From Phytophthora sp. 'mugwort' (taxonomy: Eukaryota > Oomycota > Peronosporomycetes > Peronosporales > Peronosporaceae), in assembly GCA_033558025.1 (NCBI GenBank), contig JAUCEF010000013.1, positions 303,001 to 367,000 of the forward strand: DNA of 64,000 nucleotides, given 5' to 3'. The notes below the pieces were generated by a model. That model searched no databases. It was not told where the DNA came from and worked only from the letters and a program-made list of their open reading frames with translations. This document shows, one piece after another, positions 11,032 through 22,744 of the stretch (within the stretch, counting starts at the first letter, position 1; the number at the start of each line of letters is the position of its first letter). The position numbers were made by a program, and so were the translations under genes.

Positions 11032-11205
11032 ATTACAACAGAAAATCGTGATGCTGAAGGAAGCCCAGGAGGCGATTGCAGAGATAATTGACATACAAGT
11101 CAGGATTTTGCTCGTATGTCGATCTGCACGGCAATCGTGCTTGTACGACGATCTTCTCTGCAATCCCTCCTGGGCTTCCTTCAGCAGCACGACTTCCTGT
11201 TGTAA
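11032..11205. repeat. Imperfect inverted repeat with about 75-bp arms
   Basis: The left arm (11032 to about 11108) and right arm (about 11128-11205) are near-complementary. Both contain GCTGAAGGAAGCCCAGGAGG in opposite orientation, with few mismatches and a loop of about 20 bases. Each arm read outward encodes the same coiled-coil scrap (LQQ[KE][IV]V[ML]LKEAQE). An inverted duplication of a coding fragment is the simplest origin. A transcript would fold into a long hairpin. Confidence 0.75.
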
Positions 11206-11209
11206 AAAA

Positions 11210-11930
11210 AAAAAAATCCACGACTTCGTTCTGTGCTTTAAGAAAAAGAAGTAATATCTGGTTTAAGGAAACAAAGTAATTTTTTTAAAGTGAATGACTG
11301 CGGTTTAAGGGGAGTAGGATTTATCACGGTAAAGCCTCAGACGGCTTATTATTCTGTCAGTCTTGTTATTACTAGGGTCGGTTTGAGCGAGGCAGGGCGA
11401 TAGATTCACTACCTTGATTCTCAGCTTTGGTGTTGACCGTGACACTGTCCTGGCAACGATTAATTACTGCAAGCTCGATTTCCGAAGCTTTTTGTGTGTT
11501 GCTATTATACCAAACATAGGCTCTTGTGTTGCCCCGGATTCAGGCGGAAAGATTGTTGTGGTTGCCGTAACGCCGTCCTGCTGCCGCAGCTCGAGGCGCA
11601 AAACTTTATTGCAGACGGAAGCATGCGCAATACGCCATCGAAGGTGCTGGAGCTTAGTCTCAACGTGCATCTCATGGGAGCCTCTGACGTGGCTAGATAC
11701 TACTACTTAGCACATGAATTCAATTCAATGAATTGGGCAACTGACATATTAATTGTAAGACAGGGCAGCTAGCCATGCTAAAACGAACACTTCAACTCGA
11801 GTAAGTAGGCAGGCATGTATATGATGGGTGAACTTAATAGAGCTACATTCCTATGGTATATGACACCTACCGCCGTTTCCGTCTCTCAGCGGCAGGCGAA
11901 TAAATAGCGGTGTGTGGGTGGGAGTAGCGG
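11210..11930. other. No gene recognised
   Basis: Open segments on the plus strand (11414-11710, 11494-11772) have no recognisable motif and poor codon use. Nothing else is supported here. Confidence 0.3.
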
Positions 11931-12281
11931 TTAGCAGCGCACGGCTGTTGAAGTAACAGCAGCGCTGGCGAACGGACGTCGCTCCAGCACGCGGCGGTAC
12001 TTAAGTGCCTTCTTGGCGAGTAGCGCGTTGGTGGCGCTGCAGGCATCGGCCGAGGCAGCGGCAGTCCGCATGAGCTCCGAGATCTTGGCCTGCGTGCGCA
12101 GTCGGAATGTCTCGCTCTGGAACGAGACGCCATCTGCGCGTCGCAGGTATTGCTCGCTCGAGTGCTGGCGCTGGGCCCTGATGTGCAGCGTAGGTAGAGA
12201 AAGTGGCTTGGTGGCCGACACGGTGGCGGGGTCCTCAATAAAGGCTGGGAGGCCGCTCTGCATGATGACCATGTTGCACAT
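11931..12281 (-). CDS. Hypothetical protein, 116 residues
   Basis: This minus-strand frame has the G/C-rich third positions seen in the good genes of this window, unlike the surrounding DNA. The protein is soluble-looking, has no signal peptide or membrane segment, and is predicted helical in its C-terminal half, which is rich in Ala, Arg and Lys. A Ser/Phe/Gln/Arg-rich centre (SFQSETFRLRTQAKISEL) precedes it. I do not recognise the family. The start (MCNMVIMQ) is uncertain and a spliced upstream exon is possible. It could also be a retained fragment. Confidence 0.4.
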   Translation of the reverse strand: MCNMVIMQSGLPAFIEDPATVSATKPLSLPTLHIRAQRQHSSEQYLRRADGVSFQSETFRLRTQAKISELMRTAAASADACSATNALLAKKALKYRRVLERRPFASAAVTSTAVRC

Positions 12282-12875
12282 TGCTGTTGTTGGGATGGGG
12301 GGAGGGGGAGGCTTTGAGTGTTGGGAGGTGCAATCGGAAATGAGCTACCGTCCATCCAGCTAAAAAGTCCCAGAGGTCGTAAATAAATCGGAGCGGCAAT
12401 GCCGTTACGCGGGTGCAGCGCCACGCACCAGCGCGCGCCTTTGCCACTTCAACCACGCAGCGTAGTGAGTCAACAAGGCAAGGCGAAAGGGGGGACTGGA
12501 TTTGGCCACCCTTATCTCGTGCGGCGAATGACGAAGTCGAGTTGCAACTTATGAAAAATAGGGCCGACAGGGGGCTAGAGCGAGGTGCAAGAGACCAATA
12601 AAAACAATAGATGCCTTTGGCTCGCAGTTTGGTGGGGGGAGGGGGCTCGAGGCCCGCGAAACGCAGTTTTCTATGGATCCCGCACACACTGGATCGTACT
12701 GGGAGCTACAGTCAACGACAGCGAGAGACTTGCCTGCTGGTTTAACGGGCCGCCTCGCTTTGGCTGTGACGAGGCGCTGTTTACTTTGTGCGCGTTTATG
12801 CGGACCGTCATCGCAGCGTTAAAGAGAAAAACTTCAGCACGCCACGCTTAAAATATAGGGCCAGGCCCATCCAAC

Positions 12876-13103
12876 CTAAATTCCAGGTGGCATCAGCCAT
12901 GGCATGGGCACGGGCATGCACTTGGCGCACGGTGCCTCAATAGGCCGTGCCGTGATATCAAAGATCTCGCTGCCATAAAACGCGTACATTGGAGCAACGG
13001 CCGCCCACACATCATTGATGAGTTGACTGGCCTGCGCGTCTGATCGTCTATACTTATCGCACTCTCTCGCCCACCATGGGCCGTTGCATCGGATCCCGTG
13101 GGC
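12876..13103 (-). pseudogene. Possible C-terminal coding exon or gene fragment
   Basis: The minus strand is open for 76 codons, begins right after a TAAG that could be a splice acceptor (13103-13106), and ends in a stop at 12876-12878. The reading (for example ASQLINDVWAAVAPMYAFYG and the Pro/Met/Cys-rich end MPVPMPWLMPPGI) looks like protein, but no initiator or upstream exon was found. It may be the last exon of a gene whose 5' part is lost. Confidence 0.3.
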
Positions 13104-15957
13104 TTAGCAACCGTTTCCAGCCCTCCTACTCTCTCAATCAACCTGTGCTGTTGCGCGACTATATCGGGGACAGGCTAAAAAACATGAAGAAGGCGCGCGC
13201 GAATCTTCTAAAATGGACGGGACGTCAACACTGGCAAAGCAAAAGCGCAAGGCGGCCTTCAGCAGGATTTGACACGAAGAGAAGGAAGCGCTGCACCGCA
13301 TTCTCAACGAGGGAGTGTACGACGACAGCTCTTGATTGCCTTAGTTCCTCATTCCTTGCTAATATTACGGTTCAGTGTGTCGGCATCGAGAACTGTGCAT
13401 CAGTGGCTGTATCAGGTACTCGGTTTTGCGATGAGGTTCCCTCTGCGTCGCTTTGGTGGAGAGCTGCTGATCGCAGGAGAGAGAAATTTGTACTTGCTTA
13501 TCTCCGGCAGTTGCAGCATCTGCATCGCTTCAAGTCTCTGTTGCGTATCACTAACAACAAGCAATAGGTCGCCCTGCCACATCGCAACAACTCCCAACAG
13601 TGTCGAAACGACTAAAACTTCCGACGTTGGGACAAAGCATTTTTGCCTTGTATCAGTGGAGAGAGTGATCGAGGAAACCACTTTGAATGAGGGTTGGAGC
13701 CTTTATTCTCGTTGTATACTATCGTGTAATCTCGGGGAGATACATCGCTCCGTCATTGGAATATTTCATCATCAGTCTCTGTTGCGCATGAAGTGTTCGG
13801 TATTTAGCTGACCTTCGAAGTGGGCCACTTAGTGGCTTCTGCATGAAACAGAGGCCCTTCATTCTTGTCTCACAGGCGGACTGGACGCATCTGGAGAGGC
13901 TGACGTATCGACCTTTTGGGTTGGGTCGACCTTAGCTCGGAACCAAATCTCCTCCTTCACTTTGTAGAGTGATTTAACAGTCTAACAGGCAGATGATACG
14001 CCGCGACTGAACTCAGCTATCGTTTAGAGGATTCTGCTGATGAAGCTACAATATTTTATAGTCACGGTATTGCGCTGGCTTCTTTTCCCTGTCATTTCAC
14101 GTTTGCGAAAACCCAGCCAAGTCGACGAAAGCGTCAGTCTGTTCCAGCACACCTGCATTCTGTCGACATGTTTATGTGGTCAGAAATTATTCATCCAGAA
14201 CAGGACAATACCGCCAGGAAATTAGATACGACTTGACACATTTAATTAACACATTTGAGTGAGTAACCATAGTAGTGTATACTGGAACATTACACTGGCA
14301 GTTTTTACTTTCACTATTTATTACCCTACATGTACTTAGCAGTGTCGTATCGAGAGTAAGGACCATCATCGTTTAAATAGAAAACTATACGCAACCTCTC
14401 GATAGACTTATAGTGTGATAATACCCCAGTGCATTTGAAGTAGTCGCTAAGGCAACAACAACTTAGATGAAGCCTTCAACGATGTATCTATATATAGTAT
14501 TCATAATTTCTTGCAACTTAAAACAGTTTTCACATATTTAAGTGCGTACCGACTTCCTTGGCTTGCAGTGATCACTTATGAACAACAAACAGTGTATAGT
14601 ACTACCACCTGTACATCTGTCCGTAGCACCATCGACAAAGTACATATTTTGTGCAGTCATCATTAATTTTTCCGTATTTGCCTGGTACAGCTCGAGGTGG
14701 CATTGTCACTTGCAAAATTGACCGGTAATAATACCGATATATTGATTGACTTTATGAGCAGATGGATGCTGAATGTAAAAAAGGAGAGCTGCTAGTGTAC
14801 ACGCAGGCGACAACTGAAATCTGATAGGAATATCGCTACTAAAAGTATCACTTTGATTGAAAAAACGACGTACACGTTGAATCAATTTTCATTTCATGGA
14901 TAAGATCCAAACGCATATATATATTTTTATGCGAACATATTTAAATCGATAACAAACTGGGATTAGAACTGTGCTCAAAAATATATTTTCCGCGCACGTT
15001 TCATATAATATTTAATCATCATATAACGACATTCTTTTAAGTGTTATGGACACTTTGAATGGATAACCGTGCATGTTTGTACACAACAGTGCTGTCAATA
15101 GTCATTTTTGGTGTGGTTGTTTTTAAATGTTATAAGCAACTGTACACAATAACAAATTGAGTAAATCAGGAACGACTAATTGTGGTGTATGGTGTATGAC
15201 TTTTTTCGTATTATCCTCGAAAGCGAAAGACGGGCCGGCTGCACCTCGTCGTCATACCCTTCTTCACCCATCCAGAAATCGAAATACGATGCCCCGAGGT
15301 CTCGCCCGAGCTGATCGACTGTCCAAACCCACAAGGACGAATATCACGTTTTTAGTCACGTTGAGTCCCTTCTTGTCACGCTCGCAATTTACCAGTCGAA
15401 CACACCCAGCTTCCGTTTCCATAGAAACTTTTTTTAGGAATCTATAACGATCCTAGGTCTTGACGCCAATCGCCACGCCGAATCGCCGCCATATACATCT
15501 GATCACAGAGGCATCACAAATGCTCTTTATTTGTTGAATGGGGAACCGGTCGACAGGTTGAATTAGGTCGGTGGCGTTTAGGCTAGAAGAATAGCACCCG
15601 CGTGCGCATTTTTTCCGGTGCAGCGACGACTTGTGCCCGCTATGTCCGCTGGTATTGTCTACCCACAGCGTTCTTTCCTTGCTGCACGACCCGCCCCCAG
15701 CAACGCACTTCCTGTAGCTATTCCTACATTATTATGTTGTTGATGAATGCTGTCGGCGATATTGGATACGCCACCCCTGGGGTAGTCCTTGTATTTTCGT
15801 ATTTATATTTTGAGTTCTTGTTTTTGAAAATGAGCATTGGGCAACCTACTCCCCCACCGCGAAGTAGCACACAATATCGTAATTCCGTCGAGCCTTAGAT
15901 AATAAAAAGTCATGTTATATACTGTTTTTACGAACAAGATTAAAACGCGGAAGCTTA
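13104..15957. other. Gene-poor stretch with an A/T-rich core
   Basis: About 14220-15150 is clearly A/T-richer than the rest of the window, with many short A and T runs and no open frame. At 13213-13329 the plus strand reads a lysine-rich scrap with an internal stop (MDGTSTLAKQKRKAAFSRI, then HEEKEALHRILNEG), a relic at best. The open segments at 13076-13567, 13269-13811, 15157-15447 and 15602-15898 have no recognisable content. Confidence 0.35.
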
Positions 15958-16177
15958 CCACGGAAGTCGAGTGTCTTGTCATCGTCCAAGTCGATCACGA
16001 AGTGATTTCATCCATGTTGTACTGGAAGTCGACGTCGACGAGACCATCGTCGAATTGACGCTCCAGGCGCCCGAGGCGCGAGGCAACAGCGGCGTGAATT
16101 CGTCGCTGCTTCTCAGAAGTGACTTGATGTTTGACTTTGAGCCGGCGGTAGCAAATGTCGTGCCTGTCGGCGAAGTC
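15958..16177 (-). pseudogene. Fragment of a pogo/Tigger-type DDE transposase
   Basis: On the minus strand, 16177 leftward gives a helical segment (SEKQRRIHAAVASRLGRLER) followed by FQYNMDE, the first catalytic Asp motif of the DDE_1 superfamily. After a one-base shift near 16000 it continues FVIDLDDDKTLDFRG. Spacing and wording match pogo/Tigger-like transposases. Nothing downstream (second Asp, third Asp) is present. It is a short dead fragment, of the same superfamily as the domesticated gene at 25390 but keeping the Asp that gene has lost. Confidence 0.65.
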
Positions 16178-16860
16178 TTAGATTCGACAAGGTGTAACTA
16201 AATCTACGAAATAAATTCTGTTAAAGTTAAACGTTGTGTTGTAAGTGACATGCACGCTCTCCTCTATCATATCCACAGCAATAGCTAAGACCAATCTAGA
16301 GGACATGTTTATGCCCGATTTGCGTAGGCGCACAAACTCAAAAAGCAGCAAGGGATAGAGACATATCCAGTGCTCTCCCTGTTTGTGCCCCCTTCCACTT
16401 GCACTTTTCACCACCAATTGGCGCCGGTTACCAGCCCCACGTCTCGCGAACTTGCGCTGACGGCCCCGTCGGGATCTATCAGTTACGTGGCCCTTCCGCC
16501 ATCAGCCCCACGCCTGGTTGAGATTAACGCGGCGGTTCTCCGACAGGATGCAGGTGGGGAAGGAGTGATCCGCCTCGTGCCGTAGCACCACAGAGAAGTA
16601 GCCTTGCGGCCCTCTACAAAATCGGGTGTCCAGATCGCGGGCCAGTGGCCCGACCTGAAACCCGGATCGTGCCCGGACTAAAGAGACCCAGTTAGGGCTT
16701 GTGAAGGCAGCCACGTGTCCGTGGGGTCTAGCGTTAAATACAGTCAGTTTGGATTAGGAGTCGAAGATCTTGCTTCTGAGCACAGGTAAGATCAGAACTA
16801 GTTTTAGTTCCTGCTGCTGCGAAGCAAACTCCGCGCACAGGGCACGCAAGATAGGAACTG
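16178..16860. other. No gene recognised
   Basis: Short open segments only. No coding motif or repeat was found between the transposase fragment and the Gypsy gag remnant. Confidence 0.3.
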
Positions 16861-17531
16861 ATGAATACTACGGGAGACGACATTAAAGACCTTGCCGAAA
16901 GTACAGCGGCGATCGAGCTGGAAAGCACTGGCCCGATATCACCAGGACAGCGCCTGCAGATCCCGCATATCCGCGACCCGTTTGGCACGAAGGGCTCGAG
17001 GACCAAGATGAGGATCACTCGATGTCGACCGCGAGCCCGGTAGCCGCCTCGCACCAGCGCGTGCTGATGCGCCCACGCTTCCGCAACCGCCGCGATACGA
17101 CGGATAGGCGATGTTTCAAGATCGTTGAGACCTTTTCATGCGCAGGTACGAGGCGTGTCTGGCCGTGATCAACGCCCTACAGATGCAGTGGGGCGGGCCC
17201 TTCGTAATGGCGGTGGGAGTTTGTGTGGAGACTCGCACTAAGCGTGTGATGGCGCGTGCCCTCCTCATTTGATTGAAGCGCATCAATGGATTGGGTACTT
17301 CAAGCAGGCCAAGATCGCAAGTCACGTGGACTATGCGATCGTCGATGAGACGATTAAGAAGCTGCATGTGGAAATGAAATGGCCTGAGCCTGAGCGCCGC
17401 ATGATGCGACTCCTCGGGGGTGTGGGGATGTACTGTACCGTTTTAATTTAACCGATACGGAATTTGAACATGAGCAGCGGCGTCTCGTCAAGTACTCAAT
17501 AGCTGATCTGGGGCGAGTTTTCGAAGAGTAG
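16861..17531 (+). pseudogene. Gypsy gag remnant
   Basis: The plus strand begins MNTTGDDIKDLAESTAAIE, then in other frames gives a gag-like stretch (MRRYEACLAVINALQMQWGG; HQWIGYFKQAKIASHVDYAI; EMKWPEPERRMMRLLG) and ends FEHEQRRLVKYSIADLGRVF followed by a stop at 17529-17531. The order and wording resemble oomycete Gypsy gag proteins. At least three frame changes separate the pieces. Confidence 0.55.
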
Positions 17532-18073
17532 TGAAGACGAGGGTCGCCAATAAGAAAACAAGCATTTGAAAAACGAGCTAGTTCCATTTTGTGGTTTAGT
17601 CGTGTCAGTCTTATCACAGTACATGACCTGGGAGAGAGCTGTCGAGGCAGCGGGTAGCTCCCCTACCCTGCCAGATAGAACCAGTCGTGCTGCTGTGTGA
17701 CACAACACCCGAGGCCGAAATGGATCTGCTGGAGGACGCGGACCAGGCGCCGGTGGCGCTAATCGAGTCGGCGGTAGTGCTGGAGGAGTTTCCGGTACCA
17801 GTGGACCTCCATATGGTGGACTTCGTGGCCAAACTTGTGCTCATGATGGAGTTCATGGCCCAGGTGCCAATTCGGGCCGAATAGTTGGTCGTGTAGCACC
17901 ACCGGCTGTTGAGACAGCTCAGCGATCGCGAACATGCCTCAAGTTTCGCTCGTCGGACCACCTAGCGAGTACCCTGAAGCCGGTTTGGAGAAACTGACCA
18001 GTTCCTGCAAGCCATCCGACAGTGTCACGTGGCGCGTCAGCCGACGAACGTGAGGAGAGTCGAAGCAGGAAGC

Positions 18074-18563
18074 ATGGGAGACATTCGCGAAATTGGCACA
18101 GTGGCCGTCAAGGTGGATAGGCTGGCTGTACAGGCCCTACTGCAGGACTCCGGGGCTGATACGTCGCTGGTTGCCCCTTTGGGGTGTTGGACACCTTAGC
18201 GAAGGCCGGCACTCACTTGAAGACGACCTCTATTGAGAGCAAGAAGCTCCGGCTCATTGGAGGCCAGGTGTTCATGGTGACGCGGATTGCGATGTTTCAG
18301 GAGGTTGTCCTGACAACGTCTGCGGGCCCCTTTTGTTGCGCACCCTGGAATGCTACGTAGAGGAGGCTAATGTTGTTGCTAGGGACATCACTGTAGGCCG
18401 CCTCATTATGCGCATACTTGGCTACTGCAAGGACGAGTTTCTCGTCAGGGTACGCGAGTTGACCCCAGTGGAAGCTATCCAAAGTATTGAAGGGCGCGAT
18501 CGCGTTGACGTTGGAATTGACACCGCTGCAAAGGCAGTGCCGGCTACAAGATGCGGCCCGTGA
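18074..18563 (+). pseudogene. Gypsy retroviral-type aspartic protease remnant
   Basis: From 18074 the frame reads a beta-strand-like lead and the protease motif VDRLAVQALLQDSGADTSLV (active-site DSGAD, normally DSGA after ALL; one extra Gln is inserted). After a frameshift the C-terminal half appears as PLLLRTLECYVEE and VGRLIMRILGYCKDEFLVRV, the usual pre-RT block. A stop at 18561-18563 ends it. Confidence 0.65.
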
Positions 18564-18625
18564 AGCTGAAACGTCATCGGTAGATGACGCCAAGCATCAT
18601 GAGACGCATGCAGCGATGCCCACGC

Positions 18626-18786
18626 TGTTGGAACAGTAGCGGCGGAGACTGTTGAAGATTCGTCAATATTCAAGAAATCGGACTTCAAGGAGGACCGTAG
18701 GAGCGAGTTAACTTTCATCACTTTTCAATTCTCCAACAAGCAAGCAACCGAGCAACTGAGTCTTCTTCTTCGCCCAAGTTTCAACA
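18626..18786 (+). repeat. Copia 5' LTR (161 bp, internally deleted)
   Basis: It shares both ends and most of its sequence with the 3' LTR at 22745-23008 but lacks about 100 bases after AAGGAGGA, plus small gaps of 9 and 4 bases; it has one extra 8-base stretch. The large gap is bounded by the short shared sequence GGA, as expected of a slippage or end-joining deletion. A PBS-like GGTTATGAG follows directly. Confidence 0.85.
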
Positions 18787-18790
18787 GGTT

Positions 18791-19972
18791 ATGAGTAACT
18801 CAAACACGTTCGTGACGAAGATACGCAAGTTCAATGGCACGGGCTATCGTCTGTGGGCGCGCCATCTTCAGCTGTACTTCGAGATTAAGATGGTGTGGGC
18901 GGCGATGCAGTTCTCTACGCCGACGGCTGACCAGCTGAAGGGAGAAGAGTCAGCGCCGGAGAAACCTCTCCACAAGATGATAGTGCAACACAAGTTGGCA
19001 ATGACGATCATCCTGACAGCCCTGACGGACGCACATCACAGCGGAAGTCGCCGACCTGGTTCATCCGATGTTCATGCTCAACACGCTGAAAAACACTTAT
19101 CGTCACGTGTGTGATGCGACGGTGAGGGAAACTCAAGCGCAACTATCTGTCTCGCTACATCGATGTTGAAGGCGACATGCTGGCACACATCCATGATACG
19201 CGTGTGATGTTCGCCGACCTCGCCTGTTTCAAGGTGGTCATGACGGATGAGGAGAAGCGGAGCAATTTTCTGCAGTCGCTTGGGCCGGATTGGAACGGAT
19301 ATATCTCGACACTCGAGGCTAGCCAATCTTTGGAAGAGATGCTTCTCAAAACAGCGGCAGAAGCGAGACGTCGCAACCTACAGTCTAACCGTGGCCAAGG
19401 CGGTGGCGCGGCAACTACCCGGTCTGCCAGTGCGTTCACCACGGTGGGAAGTGGCAACGGAAGCGGAAAGGAAAGTGCTTTCACTGTGCGAAGCGGGGCC
19501 ACTACAAGTACGAGTGCCGCGAGTTGATGAAGAACACGGGCGCGAACAGGAGCACTGGTCGCCACGTCAGCGACGATCAGTCCAGCAGTAGCGACACTGA
19601 AGAAAGCGGGTTCGCTTTTCAGGTCGAGACTTTGCGGAATGGCGATGGGGATCTGTGGATCATTGACTCGGGTGCGTCGAGTCACATGACTGGAATGTCG
19701 AGTGTGCTCACAGATTTGAAGGAGCTGCCTCGTAAAGTTACAGTGACAACGGCAGGCGGAATGCGCCTCAAGGCGACCCAGAGTGGAAGGTCACGACTGG
19801 TCCCAAGTGATGGTACACCGTTCGTGCTGAATGATGTCCTGTACATGCCGGGTCTGCAGCGCAACCTCATCAGTTTGGGTAAGGCTGGTCAAGCAGAAAT
19901 GCGCACGGTGTTCAACAGCGGGAGCTGTGTGCTGAGCCGAGGTGACTCGCGTCTGGTGGCGTCGCGCAACTA
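18791..19972 (+). pseudogene. Copia gag, zinc knuckle and protease remnant
   Basis: The gag start is MSNSNTFVTKIRKFNGTGYR (18791), frameshifted near 19040 and resumed at 19177. A perfect CX2CX4HX4C zinc knuckle is encoded at 19476-19517 (CFHCAKRGHYKYEC). It runs in frame into the protease motif WIIDSGASSHMTG and the block LNDVLYMPGLQRNLISLGK. A stop ends this frame at 19970-19972. One restored frame through gag would give a normal Copia gag-protease, but here it is split. Confidence 0.8.
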
Positions 19973-20960
19973 GAGTGGACTGTATGTGCTGACAAGGACG
20001 TCCACCAAGGCTGTAACCTATCAAGCAGCTACTGGAGTGGAAAGCATTTCCTTGTGGCCTGAGCGACTGGGTCATTTGAACAACGGGACCCCATCAAGGT
20101 CTTAAAGGACAACTCAATTCCCTGGTCGGTTCGACGAGGTTGGAATGCCGTGTATGCAGCAGGAAAGCTGGCTCACAGGCTGTTCAATCCTAAGCAGCCA
20201 CGTGCTTTGAAACGAGGCCAAGCCATCATGTCTATTGACAACGTGGGGCCGATGGAAAAACGACGTCCCATGATGGCTTCACTGGCATGGTCAACATCGT
20301 GGTAGAGCCATTCCACTTGGCAGCTGTCTTTCCAGTGAAGGGCAAGAGCTCCACGACCCAGCTGCACGCGATCCGCAATTGCATCGGAATGCTGAAAGCC
20401 GCGAGGCCGGGAACACTTGTCTGTATTCTGAAGAGTGATAATGCCGCTGAGTACACGGCTGGAGCCACCGCCGAGTCCTGTAACGAGCAAATGATTGCTC
20501 AGGAGTTTAGCACGCCGAACACGTCACAACAAAACAGCAAGGGTGAGCGCAGTAATCGTGTGGTGGTCGAAATGGCAGGAAGTCTTTTGCAAGGCTCTGG
20601 AATGTCGAATCGGTTCTGGAGTGATGCCGTCTTGACTGCGGTCTATCTGCGGAATCGCTGCCCCACAAAGGCACTAGGAGGGAAGACGCCAATCGAAGTG
20701 CTGACTGATCACCACCTGCTCTCGAAATGATGCGTGTCTTTGGATGTGAAGCGCAAGTTCTGGTGCCGGCTAATACGCGTAGAAAACTGGACGCCAAAAC
20801 GCAAACGGGTTTTCTTCTCGGATATGGGGCTGGCGGTCAGTTTTGATTTTGGATTCCGTCTGGCGTTGGCTCGAGTAGACGACAGGTGATTTCTCGCGAT
20901 GCAGTCTTTTACGAATGTAAGACAAAGAATTCAGTCGAGCTGGGCCTCTCAGATCAGAAT
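19973..20960 (+). pseudogene. Copia integrase remnant
   Basis: A GAG-pre-integrase piece (LWPERLGHLNNGT) is followed by FNPKQPRALKRGQ and, after a shift, by 20287-20730 with the second catalytic Asp in LKSDNAAEYTAG and the Glu region in TPNTSQQNSKGERSNRVV, then SDAVLTAVYLRNRCPT. The post-core block MRVFGCEAQVLVPA and RKLDAKTQTGFLLGY comes after another shift. All integrase parts are recognisable and none are joined. Confidence 0.75.
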
Positions 20961-21159
20961 TTGCTAGCACCAGCACACACGATAGAACCGGTGGGGGCGG
21001 CAAAACCAGTGGGCGATGTCGCCCCAGACAATGCCGACGTGGACATGCCAAGCCCGCCGTTGTCTGCGCTACCTAGTTCGCCTGAGGACCTCCAGACTTG
21101 GCATGAACCCCGCTGGGAGAAGCGTTCGGTTTGGCGAGCAAGCACGTGACAAAGAAGAG

Positions 21160-22740
21160 TGTTCGTCGACTGGATTTCGAAGAGTCCCATGCTGCTGAGG
21201 AAGCCGTAGCATTTGCTATCGATCAGGATCCTGCTACACTGGAAGAAGTCATGCCTCGTCCCGATGCAGAGAAGTGGCGACAAGCGATCGAGAAGGAGCT
21301 GCACAGCCTCAAGGAGAACATGACCTACGAAGAAGTGACGCCCCCGGCCGACGTGAACCAGTGGAGATCGCCGAAAGACGCACGCAGACGGCTCTTTGGA
21401 CAAATACAAAGATCGGCTAGTTGCGAAGGGGTTTACACAGCGCATTGGTGTAGATTACACTGAGGCGTTTAGTCCAGTCGTTCACCACGACTCCATTCGT
21501 GTAGTCTGGCGGTGGCAGTGCAGCGCAAGTGGCGGCGCCGGCAACTGGATGTGGAAACGGCGTTTCTGAACAGCCAACCGCAAAAGTAATCTATATTGTT
21601 CCCGCAACGACTGAAGGGCAAGCATGTCATAAGCAATGGAACCTGCTGAAGGCATTGTATGGTCTTAAGCAATCATCACGTGCCTGGTATGAAACGGTGA
21701 CCCGCTTTCTCCGCGGGCTTGGGCTTCTAGCGTGTGAGTCGGATCCGTTTGTTCTGGTCAAGGTGGAAGGGGCGACCATCGTCGTCGTGCTGCTGTATGT
21801 GGACGATATTCTGATATTAATCAACTCTGACGATGCCCTGAATGATTCTGAGAAGGAGATTACTCAGCATTTCTCCATGCACACACACACTTGTGACATT
21901 GCTGATGCTTTCGTTGGAATCGAGCTGCGTGATGCCGGGAACGGAGAAGCGCTGGCGCTGTCTCAAGGACAGTGCAATGGCTCAACAGCGGAGCGCTTTG
22001 CTGTCGACGATCGCCAGCTGCAAATAACTCCAATGGACGAGTCCTTTTCGACTCGAGTCAAATTTTGGTCATGAAGCTGCTCAACGAGTCGTTCAGACCG
22101 GTGCTTGGGTCGCTACTCTACTCGTCGACTGTCACACGACCAGATTTGGCGCTGTCCGTACGCGTTCTCGCGCGGGAAACAGAGGGCCCAACGGCGACAA
22201 CTCGTGATGCCATCGATTGAGCAGTTGGATATCTTGCTCGAATACCGCTTTACCGCCGCTGGGATCGTGGGGAGCTTCGTCTGGAAGTCTACTATGACTC
22301 TGCTTTTGCCTGCGAGGAAGGTCGGAAGTCATCCACGGGGTATGTGATCATGCTGAACAAGTGCTGCGTGGCACGGGATGCAAAGAAATAACCTATCGTT
22401 ATGTTGCCGACAACGGAGTCCGAGTACGTGGCACTGAAGCCGGGGTCAAGGAATGTATTGGGCTTAAGTTGTTTCTGGAGGAACTTGGGCTGCCGCTCGC
22501 TGGTCGAATCATTGTGCACGAAGCCAATCAGGGGGACCAGCATCTCGCCGAAGGAACAGCTGTGACACAACGATCGAAGCACATCGATCTGCGATACCAC
22601 TGGCTTCGCGAGCAAGTTCGCAAAGGTGTCATTGGGCTGCAATACTGCCCAACCCGAGCGATGATCGCGGGCATCATGACCAAGCCACTGGCTGGTCCGG
22701 CTTTCGCCGCATCGTCGACATGCTGGGGCTGCGCCGAGCG
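21160..22740 (+). pseudogene. Copia reverse transcriptase and RNase H remnant
   Basis: The RT entry (EEVMPRPDAEKWRQAIEKEL), the fingers motif (VDYTEAFSPVV in another frame), LDVETAFLNS, LLKALYGLKQSSRAWYETV and the catalytic YVDDILI box (about 21796-21816) are all present, with frameshifts near 21360, 21430 and 21590. RNase H follows from about 22280 (YYDSAFACEEGRKSSTGYV, then TESEYVAL and a damaged end). The catalytic box itself is intact. Confidence 0.8.
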
Positions 22741-22744
22741 GGAG

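Noticed and set aside
11867..12424. 185-codon minus frame overlapping the 116-codon hypothetical gene
   Set aside because: Its composition (Arg/Ser/Pro-rich runs) and codon use look like an off-frame reading. The 116-codon frame is better.
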